Of a stretch of 64,000 nt of DNA, positions 47,411 through 57,153 are shown one piece after another (position 1 is the stretch's first letter; the number at the start of each line of letters is the position of its first letter). The stretch is from positions 682,001 to 746,000 of the forward strand of contig OZ238266.1 of NCBI GenBank assembly GCA_965178655.1. The letters run 5' to 3'. This stretch comes from GCA-2733415 sp965178655. GTDB lineage: Bacteria; Bacteroidota; Bacteroidia; Flavobacteriales; Flavobacteriaceae. The translations under genes were made by a program, and so were the position numbers. Under the pieces are notes generated by a model. That model did not search any database and was not told the DNA's origin. It saw only the letters and a list, made by a program, of their open reading frames with translations.

Positions 47411-48148
47411 ATGAAGTACCTACATAATTTTGGGCTCTATTTTATCATGCTAAAAGACATATTTAGCAAGTTTACAAAATGGCGTGTTTTAAAAAACCTT
47501 ATTATAAAAGAAATTAACGATCTAATAATCAGTTCTATTGGCATTGTTGCTTTTATTTCTTTTTTTGTTGGAGGAGTTATTGCTATACAAACAGCACTAA
47601 ACACTAACAACCCTTTAATACCTAAGTATTTGGTTGGTTTCGCTACTAAGCAAAGTATTATTTTGGAATTTGCACCTACATTTATGTCTATTATTATGGC
47701 CGGAAAGGTAGGCTCGTTCATTACATCTAGCATTGGTAGTATGCGCGTAACAGAGCAAATTGATGCTTTAGAAGTTATGGGAGTAAACGCCTTAAACTAT
47801 TTAGTGTTTCCTAAAATTATAGCGCTGTCTTTATATCCGTTTATTATTACTATTTCTATGTTTTTAGGAATTTTTGGAGGATGGCTTGCTTGTGTATATG
47901 GTGGTTTTTCAACCAATGAAGACTTTATAAAAGGTATTCAAACTGATTTTGATAGCTATCATGTTATATATGCTTACTTAAAAACAATGGCGTTTGCTTT
48001 TATTTTAGCAACAATACCTTCTTTTTATGGCTATTACATGAAAGGTGGCGCCTTAGAAGTTGGTAAAGCAGCTACAAGTTCTTTTGTATGGACTAGTGTG
48101 CTTATTATTATTGTAAATTACATCATAACTCAATTAATGTTAACCTAA
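47411..48148 (+). CDS. mlaE: MlaE-family ABC transporter permease
   Basis: The 245-residue membrane protein has about five segments and the MlaE signatures SFFVGGVIAIQTALN, FAPTFMSIIMAGKVGSFITS and IGSMRVTEQIDALEVMGVNA. It is the permease of a phospholipid or lipid transport system between the membranes. Its stop and the ATPase start share one base. Confidence 0.92.
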   Translation: MKYLHNFGLYFIMLKDIFSKFTKWRVLKNLIIKEINDLIISSIGIVAFISFFVGGVIAIQTALNTNNPLIPKYLVGFATKQSIILEFAPTFMSIIMAGKVGSFITSSIGSMRVTEQIDALEVMGVNALNYLVFPKIIALSLYPFIITISMFLGIFGGWLACVYGGFSTNEDFIKGIQTDFDSYHVIYAYLKTMAFAFILATIPSFYGYYMKGGALEVGKAATSSFVWTSVLIIIVNYIITQLMLT

Positions 48149-48909
48149 TGATTACAATTAACAACATACATAAAGGGTTTAATGGCACGCCTGTTTTAAA
48201 AGGTATTTCTACTGTATTTGAGCAAGGAAAAACCAATTTTATTATCGGGCAAAGTGGCTCTGGGAAAACTGTTTTACTCAAAACTCTTTTAGGGTTACAT
48301 ACACCTGAGCAAGGAAGCATTTCTTTTCACAATACTATTTACAGCAGCCTATCTGATAAAGAAAAACGCAATTTACGTGTACAAATGGGAATGCTTTTTC
48401 AAGGCGGTGCTTTATTTGACTCTATGACCGTAGAGGAAAATGTTATGTTCCCTATGCAGATGTTCTCTGACACCTCTAAAAGCGATATGAAAGATCGGGC
48501 TAACGAAGTTATTAAGCGGGTTAATCTTATTAATTCTAATCATAAATTTCCTTCACAAATTTCTGGAGGTATGCAAAAAAGAGTTGCTATTGCAAGGGCT
48601 ATAGTTATGAATCCTAAGTATTTGTTTTGTGATGAACCAAACTCTGGTTTAGACCCACAAACAGCTATTTTAATAGATAATTTAATTCAAGAAATTACCA
48701 GAGAATACAACATTACTACTATTATCAACTCTCATGATATGAACTCGGTAATGGAAATTGGCGAGAAAATAGTATTCTTAAAAGACGGACTTAAAGAATG
48801 GGAAGGTAACAACAAAACACTTTTTAAAACCGATAACAAAGCAGTTACCGATTTTGTGTACTCTTCTAATTTAATGAAAAATGTACGTAAGGTGTATTTA
48901 AAGACCTAA
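48148..48909 (+). CDS. mlaF: MlaF-family ABC transporter ATPase
   Basis: The 253-residue ATPase has Walker A GQSGSGKTVLLK at about residues 33-44, signature ISGGMQKRVAIARAI and Walker B LFCDEPNSGLDPQ. It pairs with the upstream permease. The MCE substrate-binding subunit is not encoded here, and the next gene is convergent with a 4-bp overlap. Confidence 0.92.
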   Translation: MITINNIHKGFNGTPVLKGISTVFEQGKTNFIIGQSGSGKTVLLKTLLGLHTPEQGSISFHNTIYSSLSDKEKRNLRVQMGMLFQGGALFDSMTVEENVMFPMQMFSDTSKSDMKDRANEVIKRVNLINSNHKFPSQISGGMQKRVAIARAIVMNPKYLFCDEPNSGLDPQTAILIDNLIQEITREYNITTIINSHDMNSVMEIGEKIVFLKDGLKEWEGNNKTLFKTDNKAVTDFVYSSNLMKNVRKVYLKT

Positions 48910-50318
48910 TCATTCTTTCTCACTTCTATTGCTCTATTGTCTAATTCATTTTTTAGCCAATCATAAAGTGCAGCGTTACGGGTTAACAGCAAACTATCAG
49001 TTACACTTTCGTTCCACACAGGTCTTAGTACTGTTATGGTATCTATAGTTTTAAAGTTTGATTGCAACTCTTCGGCATAACTTATAGTGTTTAGTTCATA
49101 AAAGTTGATTTTTGCATCTTTTGAAAGTTGTAAGAAGTCTATTGTATTATTTTTTACAGCTGTTTCAATTTGATTAATTTTAGCATTTAGTGCTGTAATT
49201 TCATGACGTTGCTGTTTAATAATTGCTCTCTTTTCTGCTAATAAATCTTTAACCAACTCAAAGCTACCAGTACTGCTTCCTTTAATATTTAATGTTACAT
49301 TACTCAGACTTTCGTAACTTTTTAGTTCATTTAACAAGTCGGATTGTGTTGCTTTAGCCACCTCATTATAAAAACTAAGATGTATTGTTTTAGTACTATA
49401 ATCTGCTTCGTAGTCTAACAGTTGTAATGCATTATTCGATTTAATCTCTTTTTTAATATATGTTTTAATTGCGACATTAAAACTGGTTTCTTCCAACACG
49501 GTATAAAAAGTGTATGATGCCGGAATAATAGCTAATAAAGCTATTATTATAACAGTCCATTTAATTCTGTTTCGTTTAGCTATATTGGCATATTTCACTA
49601 AAGGAAATCCTAATATTTTAGCAACTACAAATGTTGCTAAAGCAATAAAAATAGTGTTTATAGTAAATAAATATAGCCCTCCTAAATAAAAGGTTGCATC
49701 TCCAATAGCCAAACCGTACCCTACGGTACATAGTGGTGGCATTAATGCTGTTGCAATAGCCACTCCAAAGATAACCGATGCCATGGTGCCTTTTTTAGAT
49801 TTTGCTATGATAAGTGCAAACCCTCCAAAAATAGCAATGAGCACATCTAAAATTGTTGGCGCTGTTCTGGCAACCAATTCTGGTGTTTCTTCTGTTAATG
49901 GAGATAACCAAAAATACAACCAAGCAGTAAGTACACTTAAACCTACCATTACGCCTAGGTTTATTAAAGAGCGCTTTAAGGTATCTATATCATAAATAGC
50001 CAAGGACAAACCTACCCCTAAAATTGGCCCCATTAGAGGCGATATTAACATAGCTCCAATAACTACTGCTGTAGAACTAACGTTTAAACCTATAGAGGCT
50101 ATAAATACTGCAAATATTAAAATCCAAGCGGTATGTCCTTTAAAAGGAATATCTTTTTTAATATCTTCAATAGTCTGGTCTCTATCGGTATCTTCACGAA
50201 TATCCAGCAACTCTCTTAAAAAGGTAATTCCTTTTTTTAAAAGTACCATAAGCTCTTGCTTTGTATTGGTGTCTGGCTGCTGACCTTCTACTGGCGGTAA
50301 TTCTTGCTCTGTATTCAT
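48906..50318 (-). CDS. DUF389-family membrane protein
   Basis: The 470-residue protein has a hydrophobic core with about six segments (ASIGLNVSSTAVVIGAMLIS, PLMGPILGVGLSLAIYDIDT, ALMPPLCTVGYGLAIGDATF) typical of DUF389 proteins. A soluble C-terminal half with a coiled-coil-like segment follows (LAEKRAIIKQQRHEITALNA). The function of the family is unknown. It lies 4 bp after the manC-type gene on the same strand. Confidence 0.85.
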   Translation of the reverse strand: MNTEQELPPVEGQQPDTNTKQELMVLLKKGITFLRELLDIREDTDRDQTIEDIKKDIPFKGHTAWILIFAVFIASIGLNVSSTAVVIGAMLISPLMGPILGVGLSLAIYDIDTLKRSLINLGVMVGLSVLTAWLYFWLSPLTEETPELVARTAPTILDVLIAIFGGFALIIAKSKKGTMASVIFGVAIATALMPPLCTVGYGLAIGDATFYLGGLYLFTINTIFIALATFVVAKILGFPLVKYANIAKRNRIKWTVIIIALLAIIPASYTFYTVLEETSFNVAIKTYIKKEIKSNNALQLLDYEADYSTKTIHLSFYNEVAKATQSDLLNELKSYESLSNVTLNIKGSSTGSFELVKDLLAEKRAIIKQQRHEITALNAKINQIETAVKNNTIDFLQLSKDAKINFYELNTISYAEELQSNFKTIDTITVLRPVWNESVTDSLLLTRNAALYDWLKNELDNRAIEVRKND

Positions 50319-50322
50319 ACAA

Positions 50323-51405
50323 TTAGGTTAACTGTTGTCCAAATTCTTTTTTAACTTTAGAGACAACTTGTTTAATATTTTGTTCTTTAGATTTTGGATA
50401 AATCATTAGCACGTCGTCTTTATCAACAATAATATAATCTTGTAATCCATCAACAACAACAATTTTTTCAGTGGCTGTTCTAATCATATTTCCGTTAGAA
50501 TTTTGAGCCAATACTTTTGCTTTTACAACCGCATTGGCATTGGTATCTTTATCTAATTTATCATATAAACTTCCCCAAGTACCCAAGTCGTTCCAATCAA
50601 AAGTTGCTTTGGCAACCATTACATTTGTAGCGCCTTCCATAATGGCATAATCTACAGATATGTTTTCGGCCTTAGGGTAATTTTCTTCAATAAACTGCTG
50701 CTCATCTGGAGTATTATATACCGGAATTCCTTTTTCAAACAACGCATATAGTGCTGGTTGCATTTGTTTAAATGCTGCTATAACAGATTTAGCACTCCAC
50801 ATAAAAATACCTGCATTCCATAAAAAATTTCCTTGCGCTATAAAATCTTTTGCTGTGTTATAATCTGGTTTTTCTCTAAATTGTGAAACACTTTTTATAG
50901 TGGTATTTTCTGTTTTATCGTATTCAATATAGCCATAGCCTGTGTTCGGAAAACTAGGTTGAATTCCTAAGGTCATTAAGGCATTGTTTTCTGCGCAATA
51001 CTCAAAGGCTTGCTGTACATTATTGGTAAACGCTTGCTCATCCTCTATCCAATGATCACTTGGTGCTACAATCATAGTAGCGTTTGGATTCTCTTTTTGT
51101 ATTTTAAGTGCAGCATACAGAATACACGGGGCAGTATTACGCATTGCTGGTTCTAAAACTACCTGACGCTGTGTTACTTCCGGTAATTGTTCTAATACCA
51201 AATCATTATATTTTTCATTGGTTAAAATGAAAATGTTTTCTTTAGGGATAAGGTTACTTAACCTTGAAAAGGTTTTTTGAATAAGTGTATCTCCTGTGCC
51301 TAGCATATCATGAAATTGCTTTGGAAAACCTGAAGTACTCACTGGCCAAAAACGCGATCCTACTCCTCCGGCCATTAATATGGCATAATAATTTTTGGTA
51401 CTCAT
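50323..51405 (-). CDS. manC: Mannose-1-phosphate guanylyltransferase
   Basis: The 360-residue nucleotidyltransferase has the signature MAGGVGSRFWPVSTSGFPKQ near the N-terminus, VAPSDHWI and FREKPDYNTA. It makes GDP-mannose for surface polysaccharides. It lacks the fused isomerase domain of long ManC proteins, as usual in Bacteroidota. Confidence 0.93.
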   Translation of the reverse strand: MSTKNYYAILMAGGVGSRFWPVSTSGFPKQFHDMLGTGDTLIQKTFSRLSNLIPKENIFILTNEKYNDLVLEQLPEVTQRQVVLEPAMRNTAPCILYAALKIQKENPNATMIVAPSDHWIEDEQAFTNNVQQAFEYCAENNALMTLGIQPSFPNTGYGYIEYDKTENTTIKSVSQFREKPDYNTAKDFIAQGNFLWNAGIFMWSAKSVIAAFKQMQPALYALFEKGIPVYNTPDEQQFIEENYPKAENISVDYAIMEGATNVMVAKATFDWNDLGTWGSLYDKLDKDTNANAVVKAKVLAQNSNGNMIRTATEKIVVVDGLQDYIIVDKDDVLMIYPKSKEQNIKQVVSKVKKEFGQQLT

Positions 51406-51428
51406 ATATATTCTGTGTCAGTTACTTT

Positions 51429-52046
51429 TTATAATGTTAATTCTTCTGCTATCTTAATTAGCTCTACCTCAGCATTGGGCTGAAAAATGTACACTTTACC
51501 CGAATCTAGTGCTGTACACTCAAATCGTTTTATACGCTGTGGTCCTTTCTGAAATAGTTTTCCGTTATGAATACGAAATACACTTCCTAAGGGTAGCTCA
51601 AAAATATAATTTTTATTGTTAGCATCATCATATTGTTTTAACAATACTGATAATTGCGCATCGGTATCACTGCTTGCTCTTGGGTTTTTAAAATGCGCTG
51701 CAATATGTGGCAGCAATTTACTTGGAAATACCGCTGGATTAATAAAGGGTAACATGAGTTGCTGAAAGGTATATTTCCATTCTTGACCATGTGGTTTTAT
51801 AGATTTTCCGTAGGTTTTAAACGCTTGTAAATGTGCAATTTCATGTATTAATGTTATTAAAAACTGATACGGATTTAAACTTGCATTAACGGTTATTTGA
51901 TGTTGTCCATTGGCATAACGCCTATAATCACCATGTTTAGTTACACGGTTATTAACTATTTTAAGGTGTACCTCAGCGCTTTCTAACAACTGCAACACAG
52001 GTGATACGGCACGTTCTGGAATGTATTTTAATAGAATGTCTTGCAC
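51429..52046 (-). CDS. SprT-like zinc metalloprotein
   Basis: The 205-residue protein has the SprT zinc site HEIAH at residues 68-72, followed by KPHGQEWKYTFQQLM. SprT-like proteins resemble the DNA-protein crosslink protease family. The start is a GTG, and the resulting N-terminus (QDILLKYIPERAV) fits the family. It lies next to the tracrRNA gene but is probably chromosomal housekeeping. Confidence 0.85.
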   Translation of the reverse strand: MQDILLKYIPERAVSPVLQLLESAEVHLKIVNNRVTKHGDYRRYANGQHQITVNASLNPYQFLITLIHEIAHLQAFKTYGKSIKPHGQEWKYTFQQLMLPFINPAVFPSKLLPHIAAHFKNPRASSDTDAQLSVLLKQYDDANNKNYIFELPLGSVFRIHNGKLFQKGPQRIKRFECTALDSGKVYIFQPNAEVELIKIAEELTL

Positions 52047-52095
52047 AAAAGTAAAGATAGTGTTTTTGCAACAAATACAAGTTTTAAATAGTTTT

Positions 52096-52181
52096 AAAAA
52101 AATGAAAACGACTCGTTAGAGCCGTTTTAAATGTTTTCACAACGGAATAATCCTTATTGTGAATTGATTTCAAAATTGTAC
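52096..52181 (-). ncRNA. tracrRNA of the type II-C CRISPR system
   Basis: On the minus strand the transcript opens with an anti-repeat (52157-52180) complementary over 24 uninterrupted bases to repeat positions 2-25. It continues with AAGGATTATTCCGTTGTG, closely resembling the Cas9 nexus hairpin, and ends in a 10-bp terminator stem (52105-52114 with 52119-52128, one G-U) plus seven Ts (52096-52102). A promoter lies directly upstream. The predicted length is about 86 nt. The ends are predictions. Confidence 0.9.
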
Positions 52182-52183
52182 TC

Positions 52184-52213
52184 CAAATATACATCTTTTT
52201 TTCACTTATTCAA
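52184..52213 (-). promoter_or_regulatory. Promoter of the tracrRNA
   Basis: On the minus strand TTG (52211-52213) is followed by exactly 19 bp and TATATTTG (52184-52191), matching the Bacteroidota promoter. It places the transcript start within a few bases of the anti-repeat. Confidence 0.8.
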
Positions 52214-52376
52214 CAATTATTTTATATATTTAGTGTTCCAAAAAAGATTACTCCTTTATTATTTTATTTAAACCCAATTAGGTTAGCACATAAATTGGTA
52301 TGTAAGAATGGTTCTTGTTTTTATAAGAAATCTGCATACAGTATTGTGCTTACACTAATTAGTATATTATAACTTT
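52214..52376 (+). promoter_or_regulatory. cas9 upstream region
   Basis: This 163-bp AT-rich segment separates the divergent tracrRNA promoter from cas9. The best plus-strand promoter candidate is TTG-N19-TACAGTAT at about 52313-52342, a weak match in the -7 box. No ORF or further repeat-like sequence was seen. Confidence 0.35.
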
Positions 52377-55300
52377 ATGAAAAAAATATTAGGACTAGAC
52401 CTTGGAACCAACAGTATTGGGTGGGCGTTAGTAAACGAAGCAGAAAATGTAAATGAAAAAAGTAATATTATAAAATTAGGTGTTAGAGTAAACCCACTAA
52501 CAGTTGATGAAAAAACAGATTTTGAAAAAGGAAGACCTTTGTCTGTAAATGCCGACAGAACCTTAAAGAGAGGCGCTCGAAGAAATTTACAGCGATTTAA
52601 ATTAAGACGGACTAATTTATTAGAATTACTTCTCAAAAATAATATTATTCAAAAAGACACTGTTTTAACAGAAACAGGAAAGAATACCACTTATCAAACA
52701 CTTAAATTAAGAAGTTTAGCTCCTAAAGAAAAAATAACTTTAAATGATTTTGCGAAAGTGTTGCTCGCCATTAACAAAAAAAGGGGGTATAAAAGTAGTA
52801 GAAAAGCAAACAATGAAGAGGAAGGAAATGCCATTGACGGAATGGCAATTGCTAAAGAATTATTTGAAAATAACTTAACCCCAGGTCAGTTCGTTTTTAA
52901 GTTACTTGATAATGGTAAAAAGTACATACCAGACTTTTATCGTTCAGATTTGCAAAAGGAATTTAGCGCTGTATGGAATCATCAAAAAAAGTACTATCAA
53001 TCTATTTTAACGGATACACTTTTTAAAGATTTACAAAACAAAAATAAAAGTCAAACATGGGCTATTTGTAAAGATCCATTTCAAATTGTTGGTGTTTCAC
53101 AAAAAGGAACAACTATTGATAAACGAAAACAAAAATATGAATGGAGAACACTTGCTTTAAACCAACAATTAGACCTTGAAACACTTGCTATTGTATTACA
53201 AGAAATTAACAATGACCTAAATAAATCCAGCGGATATTTAGGAGCTATTAGTGACCGAAGCAAGGAGCTTTACTTTAACAAAGAAACTGTTGGGCAAAAT
53301 CTATATGAACAAATAAAAAACAACCCACATACTTCATTAAAAAACCAAGTTTTTTACAGACAAGACTATTTAGACGAGTTTGAAAGAATTTGGGAAACCC
53401 AAACTAAGTATCACAAGATATTGACTTCTGAGCTAAAGGAAGAAATACGTGATGTTGTTATTTTTTATCAGAGAAAGTTAAAATCACAAAAAGGACTTTT
53501 AAGTTTTTGTCAATTTGAAAGTTGGCAACAAACCTATACCGATGAAATTAGTAAAACAGAGAAAAAAAGAACTATAGGGCAACGTGTTGTTCCTAAATCT
53601 TCGCCAATATTTCAAGAGTTTAAAATTTGGGCAAATCTTAATATATTAGAATTTACAAATAAGTTAACAAAAGAAAGGATAGTTCTTGATGATGACAGTA
53701 GATTACTACTATTTGAAGAATTAAATTTACGCGGTAAATTTACAGAAAGTGCTGTACTAAAGTTTTTGGGGCTAAAAAGCAAGGAATGGAAGACTAATTT
53801 CCCTACAGGAATAGAGGGAAACAATACAAACCAAACACTTTATAATATATATCAACAAATTGCCGAAAATGAAGGCTATGGATTTGATTGGGCTAAAAAA
53901 ACAGCAAGAGAAATAAACGAAGAACTCACACACGTTTTTAAAGAATTAAATATAAACCCTGACGTTTTAACCTTTGACACAAATGCTGAGGACACCGATA
54001 AACAAGCAAGTTTTCAGCTCTGGCATTTATTATACTCCGCAGAAGATGATGGAAAAATAAGTGAACAAGATAAAGTTATTTATGGCGATTCTAATGTTGC
54101 TCTAAAAAAGGTGCTAGAAAATAAGTTTGGTTTTAATCCTACTTACGGAAGTTTACTTGCAAATGCCTCACTACAAAAAGATTACGGAAATCTTTCTAGT
54201 AGGGCTATTAAAAAAATTACACCCTTTTTAAGAGCCGGAAACAATTATGCTGACGCATGTACTCTTGCGGGTTATAACCACTCCAACTCAAGAACAAAAG
54301 AAGAAAATGAAAAAAGAACTTTAGCACCTCATTTAGAATTGCTAAAAAAGAATAGCCTTAGGAACCCTGTAGTTGAAAAAATCATTAATCAAATGGTTAA
54401 TGTTATAAATCAAGTTATTGACACCTATGGCAAACCCGATGAAATTAGAATTGAACTGGCTCGCGAATTGAAAAAATCTGCCAAGCAGAGGGCTGATATG
54501 ACAAGTTATATAAATAAGGCAACTAAAGCAAATGATGATATTAAAAAGCTAATCACTAAAGATTTTGGAATTCCAAATCCTACCAAAAATGATGTTGTAC
54601 GTTATAAACTTTGGGAAGAATTAAGTGTTAACAAGCATAATTCATTATTTACCAATCAATACATTCCGAAAGAAAAAATATTTTCTAGCGAAATAGATAT
54701 TGAGCATATAATTCCTAAAGCGGTAATGTATGATGATTCCTTTTCAAACAAAACACTGGCTTATAGAAATGTTAATTTAAAAAAAGGGAAACGCCTAGCT
54801 TTAGACTTTATAACTGAAGACTATAACGCTGACCTTGACAATTACATATCAAGAGTAGAAAGCTTATACAAAAAAGGGAAAGGAACTATTAGCAAAGGAA
54901 AGTACAAAAAATTACTTACCCGAAAAGAGACTCTTAAAGATGGCTTTACAGCAAGAGACTTAAAAAACACACAATACATTGCTAAAAAGGCTAAAGAAAT
55001 GCTTGAAGATGTTTTTAGAACTGTCATACCTGTTTCTGGTGGCATTACTGATAAGTTACGAGAAGACTGGGATTTAATCAATGTCATGAAAGAATTAAAT
55101 TTTCCTAAATACAAAGCCTTAGGCCTTACTGAAATTGAAATTCGAAAAAACAACAAACAAATTGAGGTCATTAAAGATTGGACTAAAAGAAATGACCACA
55201 GGCATCATGCCATGGATGCTTTAACTGTTGCCTTTACCTCTTACAATCACATACAATATATTAATAACCTAGAAGGTTCTAGCAACAAAACAAGTAACCT

Positions 55301-56522
55301 ATATCAAATAAAAAACACTATTACCAAACTGTACCCTAATGGGAATGACCGAAAAAAAAGAAAATTTGTTCCTCCTATAGAAAACTTTAGAACAGTTGCA
55401 AAAATACATTTAGAAGGTATTTTAATTTCGTTTAAAACAAAGAATAAAGTTGTTACAAAAAACAAAAATTATATAAAAGGACAAAGCAAACCTAAAATAC
55501 AACTAACACCAAGAGGACAACTGCACAAAGAAACAGTATACGCTAAACAAAAACGAGCAATGGTAAAGCCTTTAAAATTATCTAAAAAATTTTCTCTTAA
55601 AAACGCTATGCTCATTATTGACAGCTCACTTAAAGAACTTGTTTTAATCCACTTAAAAAAACATCAAAACAACCCTTTGGTTGCTTTTGATTCAAAAACA
55701 CTTAAAAAAGACCCACTTTTTTTTAAAGGAGAACCCTTAAAAGAAGCCCTTTGCTTTGAAGAAATCTATACTATTAGAAAAGATATTACACCAGATTTAA
55801 AAATAGAAAAAGTAATAGACCAAGGTGTTAAAGAAGCTTTAAAAACGAGATTAAAAGCACATAACAACAACCCTAAAGAAGCCTTTTCTAATTTAGACAA
55901 AAACCCTATTTGGTTAAATAAATCTGCGGGCATTGCCATAAAAAGAGTTCGTATTACCGGTGTAAGCAACGCCGAAGCTTTACATTTTAAAAAAGACCAT
56001 TTCGGGAAAGCTATTTTTGATGCCTATGGCAATAAACAAGCGACTGATTTTATCAGTACAGGGAACAATCACCATGTCGCAATTTATAAAGATGACAAAG
56101 GAAAACTCCAAGAAAAAGTAGTGTCGTTTTATGAAGCTGTTGCACGTGTTAATGAAGGCTTATCTGTAATTGACAAAACACACAATGAACACTTAGGCTG
56201 GGAGTTTTTATTTACCATGAAACAAAACGAGCTCTTTATATTTCCTTCTGACGATTTCAACCCTTTGGATTATGACCTTTTAAATCCTGAAAACGCAGGC
56301 TTGATTAGCAAACACTTGTTCAGAGTTCAAAAAATTTCAACTAAAAATTATATGTTCACAAACCATCTTGAAACTATTTCAATTTCTAGTGAAACACTAA
56401 AAACAAAAAAAGAGTTAGCAAGCTATACTTATAACTCTATACGTAGCACAGATCCTTTAAGAAATATTATAAAAATTCGCACTAATCACCTAGGTAACAT
56501 TGTGTCTATTGGAGAATATTAG
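52377..56522 (+). CDS. cas9: Type II-C CRISPR RNA-guided endonuclease Cas9
   Basis: The 1381-residue protein has all Cas9 landmarks: RuvC-I with Asp8 (LGLDLGTNSIGWAL), an Arg-rich bridge helix at about residues 61-85 (LKRGARRNLQRFKLRRTN), RuvC-II with Glu693 (IRIELARELK), HNH with His777 (DIEHIIPKAV, then SNKTLAYRNVN), and RuvC-III with His944 and Asp947 (HHAMDAL). About 400 further residues form the WED/PAM-interacting region. All nuclease residues are present, so it should cut both DNA strands. Large Cas9 of this size without csn2 or cas4 nearby fits the Bacteroidota branch of type II-C. The start is the first ATG after the AT-rich leader. Confidence 0.97.
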   Translation: MKKILGLDLGTNSIGWALVNEAENVNEKSNIIKLGVRVNPLTVDEKTDFEKGRPLSVNADRTLKRGARRNLQRFKLRRTNLLELLLKNNIIQKDTVLTETGKNTTYQTLKLRSLAPKEKITLNDFAKVLLAINKKRGYKSSRKANNEEEGNAIDGMAIAKELFENNLTPGQFVFKLLDNGKKYIPDFYRSDLQKEFSAVWNHQKKYYQSILTDTLFKDLQNKNKSQTWAICKDPFQIVGVSQKGTTIDKRKQKYEWRTLALNQQLDLETLAIVLQEINNDLNKSSGYLGAISDRSKELYFNKETVGQNLYEQIKNNPHTSLKNQVFYRQDYLDEFERIWETQTKYHKILTSELKEEIRDVVIFYQRKLKSQKGLLSFCQFESWQQTYTDEISKTEKKRTIGQRVVPKSSPIFQEFKIWANLNILEFTNKLTKERIVLDDDSRLLLFEELNLRGKFTESAVLKFLGLKSKEWKTNFPTGIEGNNTNQTLYNIYQQIAENEGYGFDWAKKTAREINEELTHVFKELNINPDVLTFDTNAEDTDKQASFQLWHLLYSAEDDGKISEQDKVIYGDSNVALKKVLENKFGFNPTYGSLLANASLQKDYGNLSSRAIKKITPFLRAGNNYADACTLAGYNHSNSRTKEENEKRTLAPHLELLKKNSLRNPVVEKIINQMVNVINQVIDTYGKPDEIRIELARELKKSAKQRADMTSYINKATKANDDIKKLITKDFGIPNPTKNDVVRYKLWEELSVNKHNSLFTNQYIPKEKIFSSEIDIEHIIPKAVMYDDSFSNKTLAYRNVNLKKGKRLALDFITEDYNADLDNYISRVESLYKKGKGTISKGKYKKLLTRKETLKDGFTARDLKNTQYIAKKAKEMLEDVFRTVIPVSGGITDKLREDWDLINVMKELNFPKYKALGLTEIEIRKNNKQIEVIKDWTKRNDHRHHAMDALTVAFTSYNHIQYINNLEGSSNKTSNLYQIKNTITKLYPNGNDRKKRKFVPPIENFRTVAKIHLEGILISFKTKNKVVTKNKNYIKGQSKPKIQLTPRGQLHKETVYAKQKRAMVKPLKLSKKFSLKNAMLIIDSSLKELVLIHLKKHQNNPLVAFDSKTLKKDPLFFKGEPLKEALCFEEIYTIRKDITPDLKIEKVIDQGVKEALKTRLKAHNNNPKEAFSNLDKNPIWLNKSAGIAIKRVRITGVSNAEALHFKKDHFGKAIFDAYGNKQATDFISTGNNHHVAIYKDDKGKLQEKVVSFYEAVARVNEGLSVIDKTHNEHLGWEFLFTMKQNELFIFPSDDFNPLDYDLLNPENAGLISKHLFRVQKISTKNYMFTNHLETISISSETLKTKKELASYTYNSIRSTDPLRNIIKIRTNHLGNIVSIGEY

Positions 56523-56531
56523 ATTAACCGC

Positions 56532-56555
56532 CTAGCAGGGTTAAAGTCCTGCTAG
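56532..56555. repeat. Upstream palindrome of the RAYT gene (REP-like)
   Basis: CTAGCAGG and CCTGCTAG form a perfect 8-bp stem around an 8-nt loop, between the cas9 stop and the RAYT start. It shares the pattern CCTAnnAGG...CCTGYTAG with the palindrome downstream of the RAYT. Confidence 0.75.
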
Positions 56556-56571
56556 ACTTACACAACACAAT

Positions 56572-57129
56572 ATGGCTATACCATTTACTTTCGGAAAAAC
56601 ATATCATCTGTTTAACAGGGGTAATAACCGTGAAAATCTTTTTAAAACCCCTGATAATTATCATTACTTTTTACGTTTGGTTGCAAAATATTTGACACCT
56701 ATCTCTCATATATATAGTTATTGTTTGTTGCCAAATCATTTTCATTTTATAATTAAAATTAAAGATTATAATGACATAGATGAGCCATATAAAATTGGGA
56801 AGAAAAAATTACACCAACCTTTTTCAAATTTATTTAATGCATATGCCAAAGCCTTTAACAAACAACAAAACAGAATTGGAAGTTTGTTTCAAGAACATTT
56901 AAAACGTATTGAAGTTACCGACGAAGCCTATCTCATAAATTTAATTATATATATACATTTAAATCCTGTTGCGCATGGTATTTGTAAAACCTATCATGAC
57001 TATCCTTACTCATCTTATTCAGAAGCAAATAATTTTAATTCATCCTTTTTATTACGAGATGAAGTGCTAGCGTACTTTGATGGTATTGAAAATTATAATT
57101 TTGCGCATCAAAAGAATTATAAGACCTAA
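56572..57129 (+). CDS. REP-associated tyrosine transposase (RAYT, Y1/HUH family)
   Basis: The 185-residue protein has the Y1 transposase features: FNRGNNRENLF near the start, the HUH pair His56/His58 in LPNHFHFIIKI, and the catalytic-type Tyr127 in YIHLNPVAHG. The length is normal for chromosomal RAYTs and no residue is obviously lost. Such proteins nick single-stranded DNA at REP palindromes. It lies in the same direction exactly between cas9 (49-bp gap) and cas1 (46-bp gap), flanked by two related palindromes, the second covering its stop codon. It is not a known Cas protein; its presence may be an insertion or a domesticated use. Confidence 0.88.
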   Translation: MAIPFTFGKTYHLFNRGNNRENLFKTPDNYHYFLRLVAKYLTPISHIYSYCLLPNHFHFIIKIKDYNDIDEPYKIGKKKLHQPFSNLFNAYAKAFNKQQNRIGSLFQEHLKRIEVTDEAYLINLIIYIHLNPVAHGICKTYHDYPYSSYSEANNFNSSFLLRDEVLAYFDGIENYNFAHQKNYKT

Positions 57130-57153
57130 TAGGTTTTAAAAACCTGTTAGGTC
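57123..57153. repeat. Downstream palindrome of the RAYT gene (REP-like)
   Basis: A 31-bp palindrome with 15-bp arms and one mismatch (arms 57123-57137 and 57139-57153) spans the last codon and stop of the RAYT gene and ends 22 bp before cas1. It resembles the upstream palindrome in its outer CCTA...TAG and inner AGG...CCT parts. Confidence 0.75.

Noticed and set aside
56572..57129. New Cas accessory protein between cas9 and cas1
   Set aside because: The HUH and YIHLNP motifs and the length match RAYT transposases. Only a recruited role remains possible, and this is reported as a finding.
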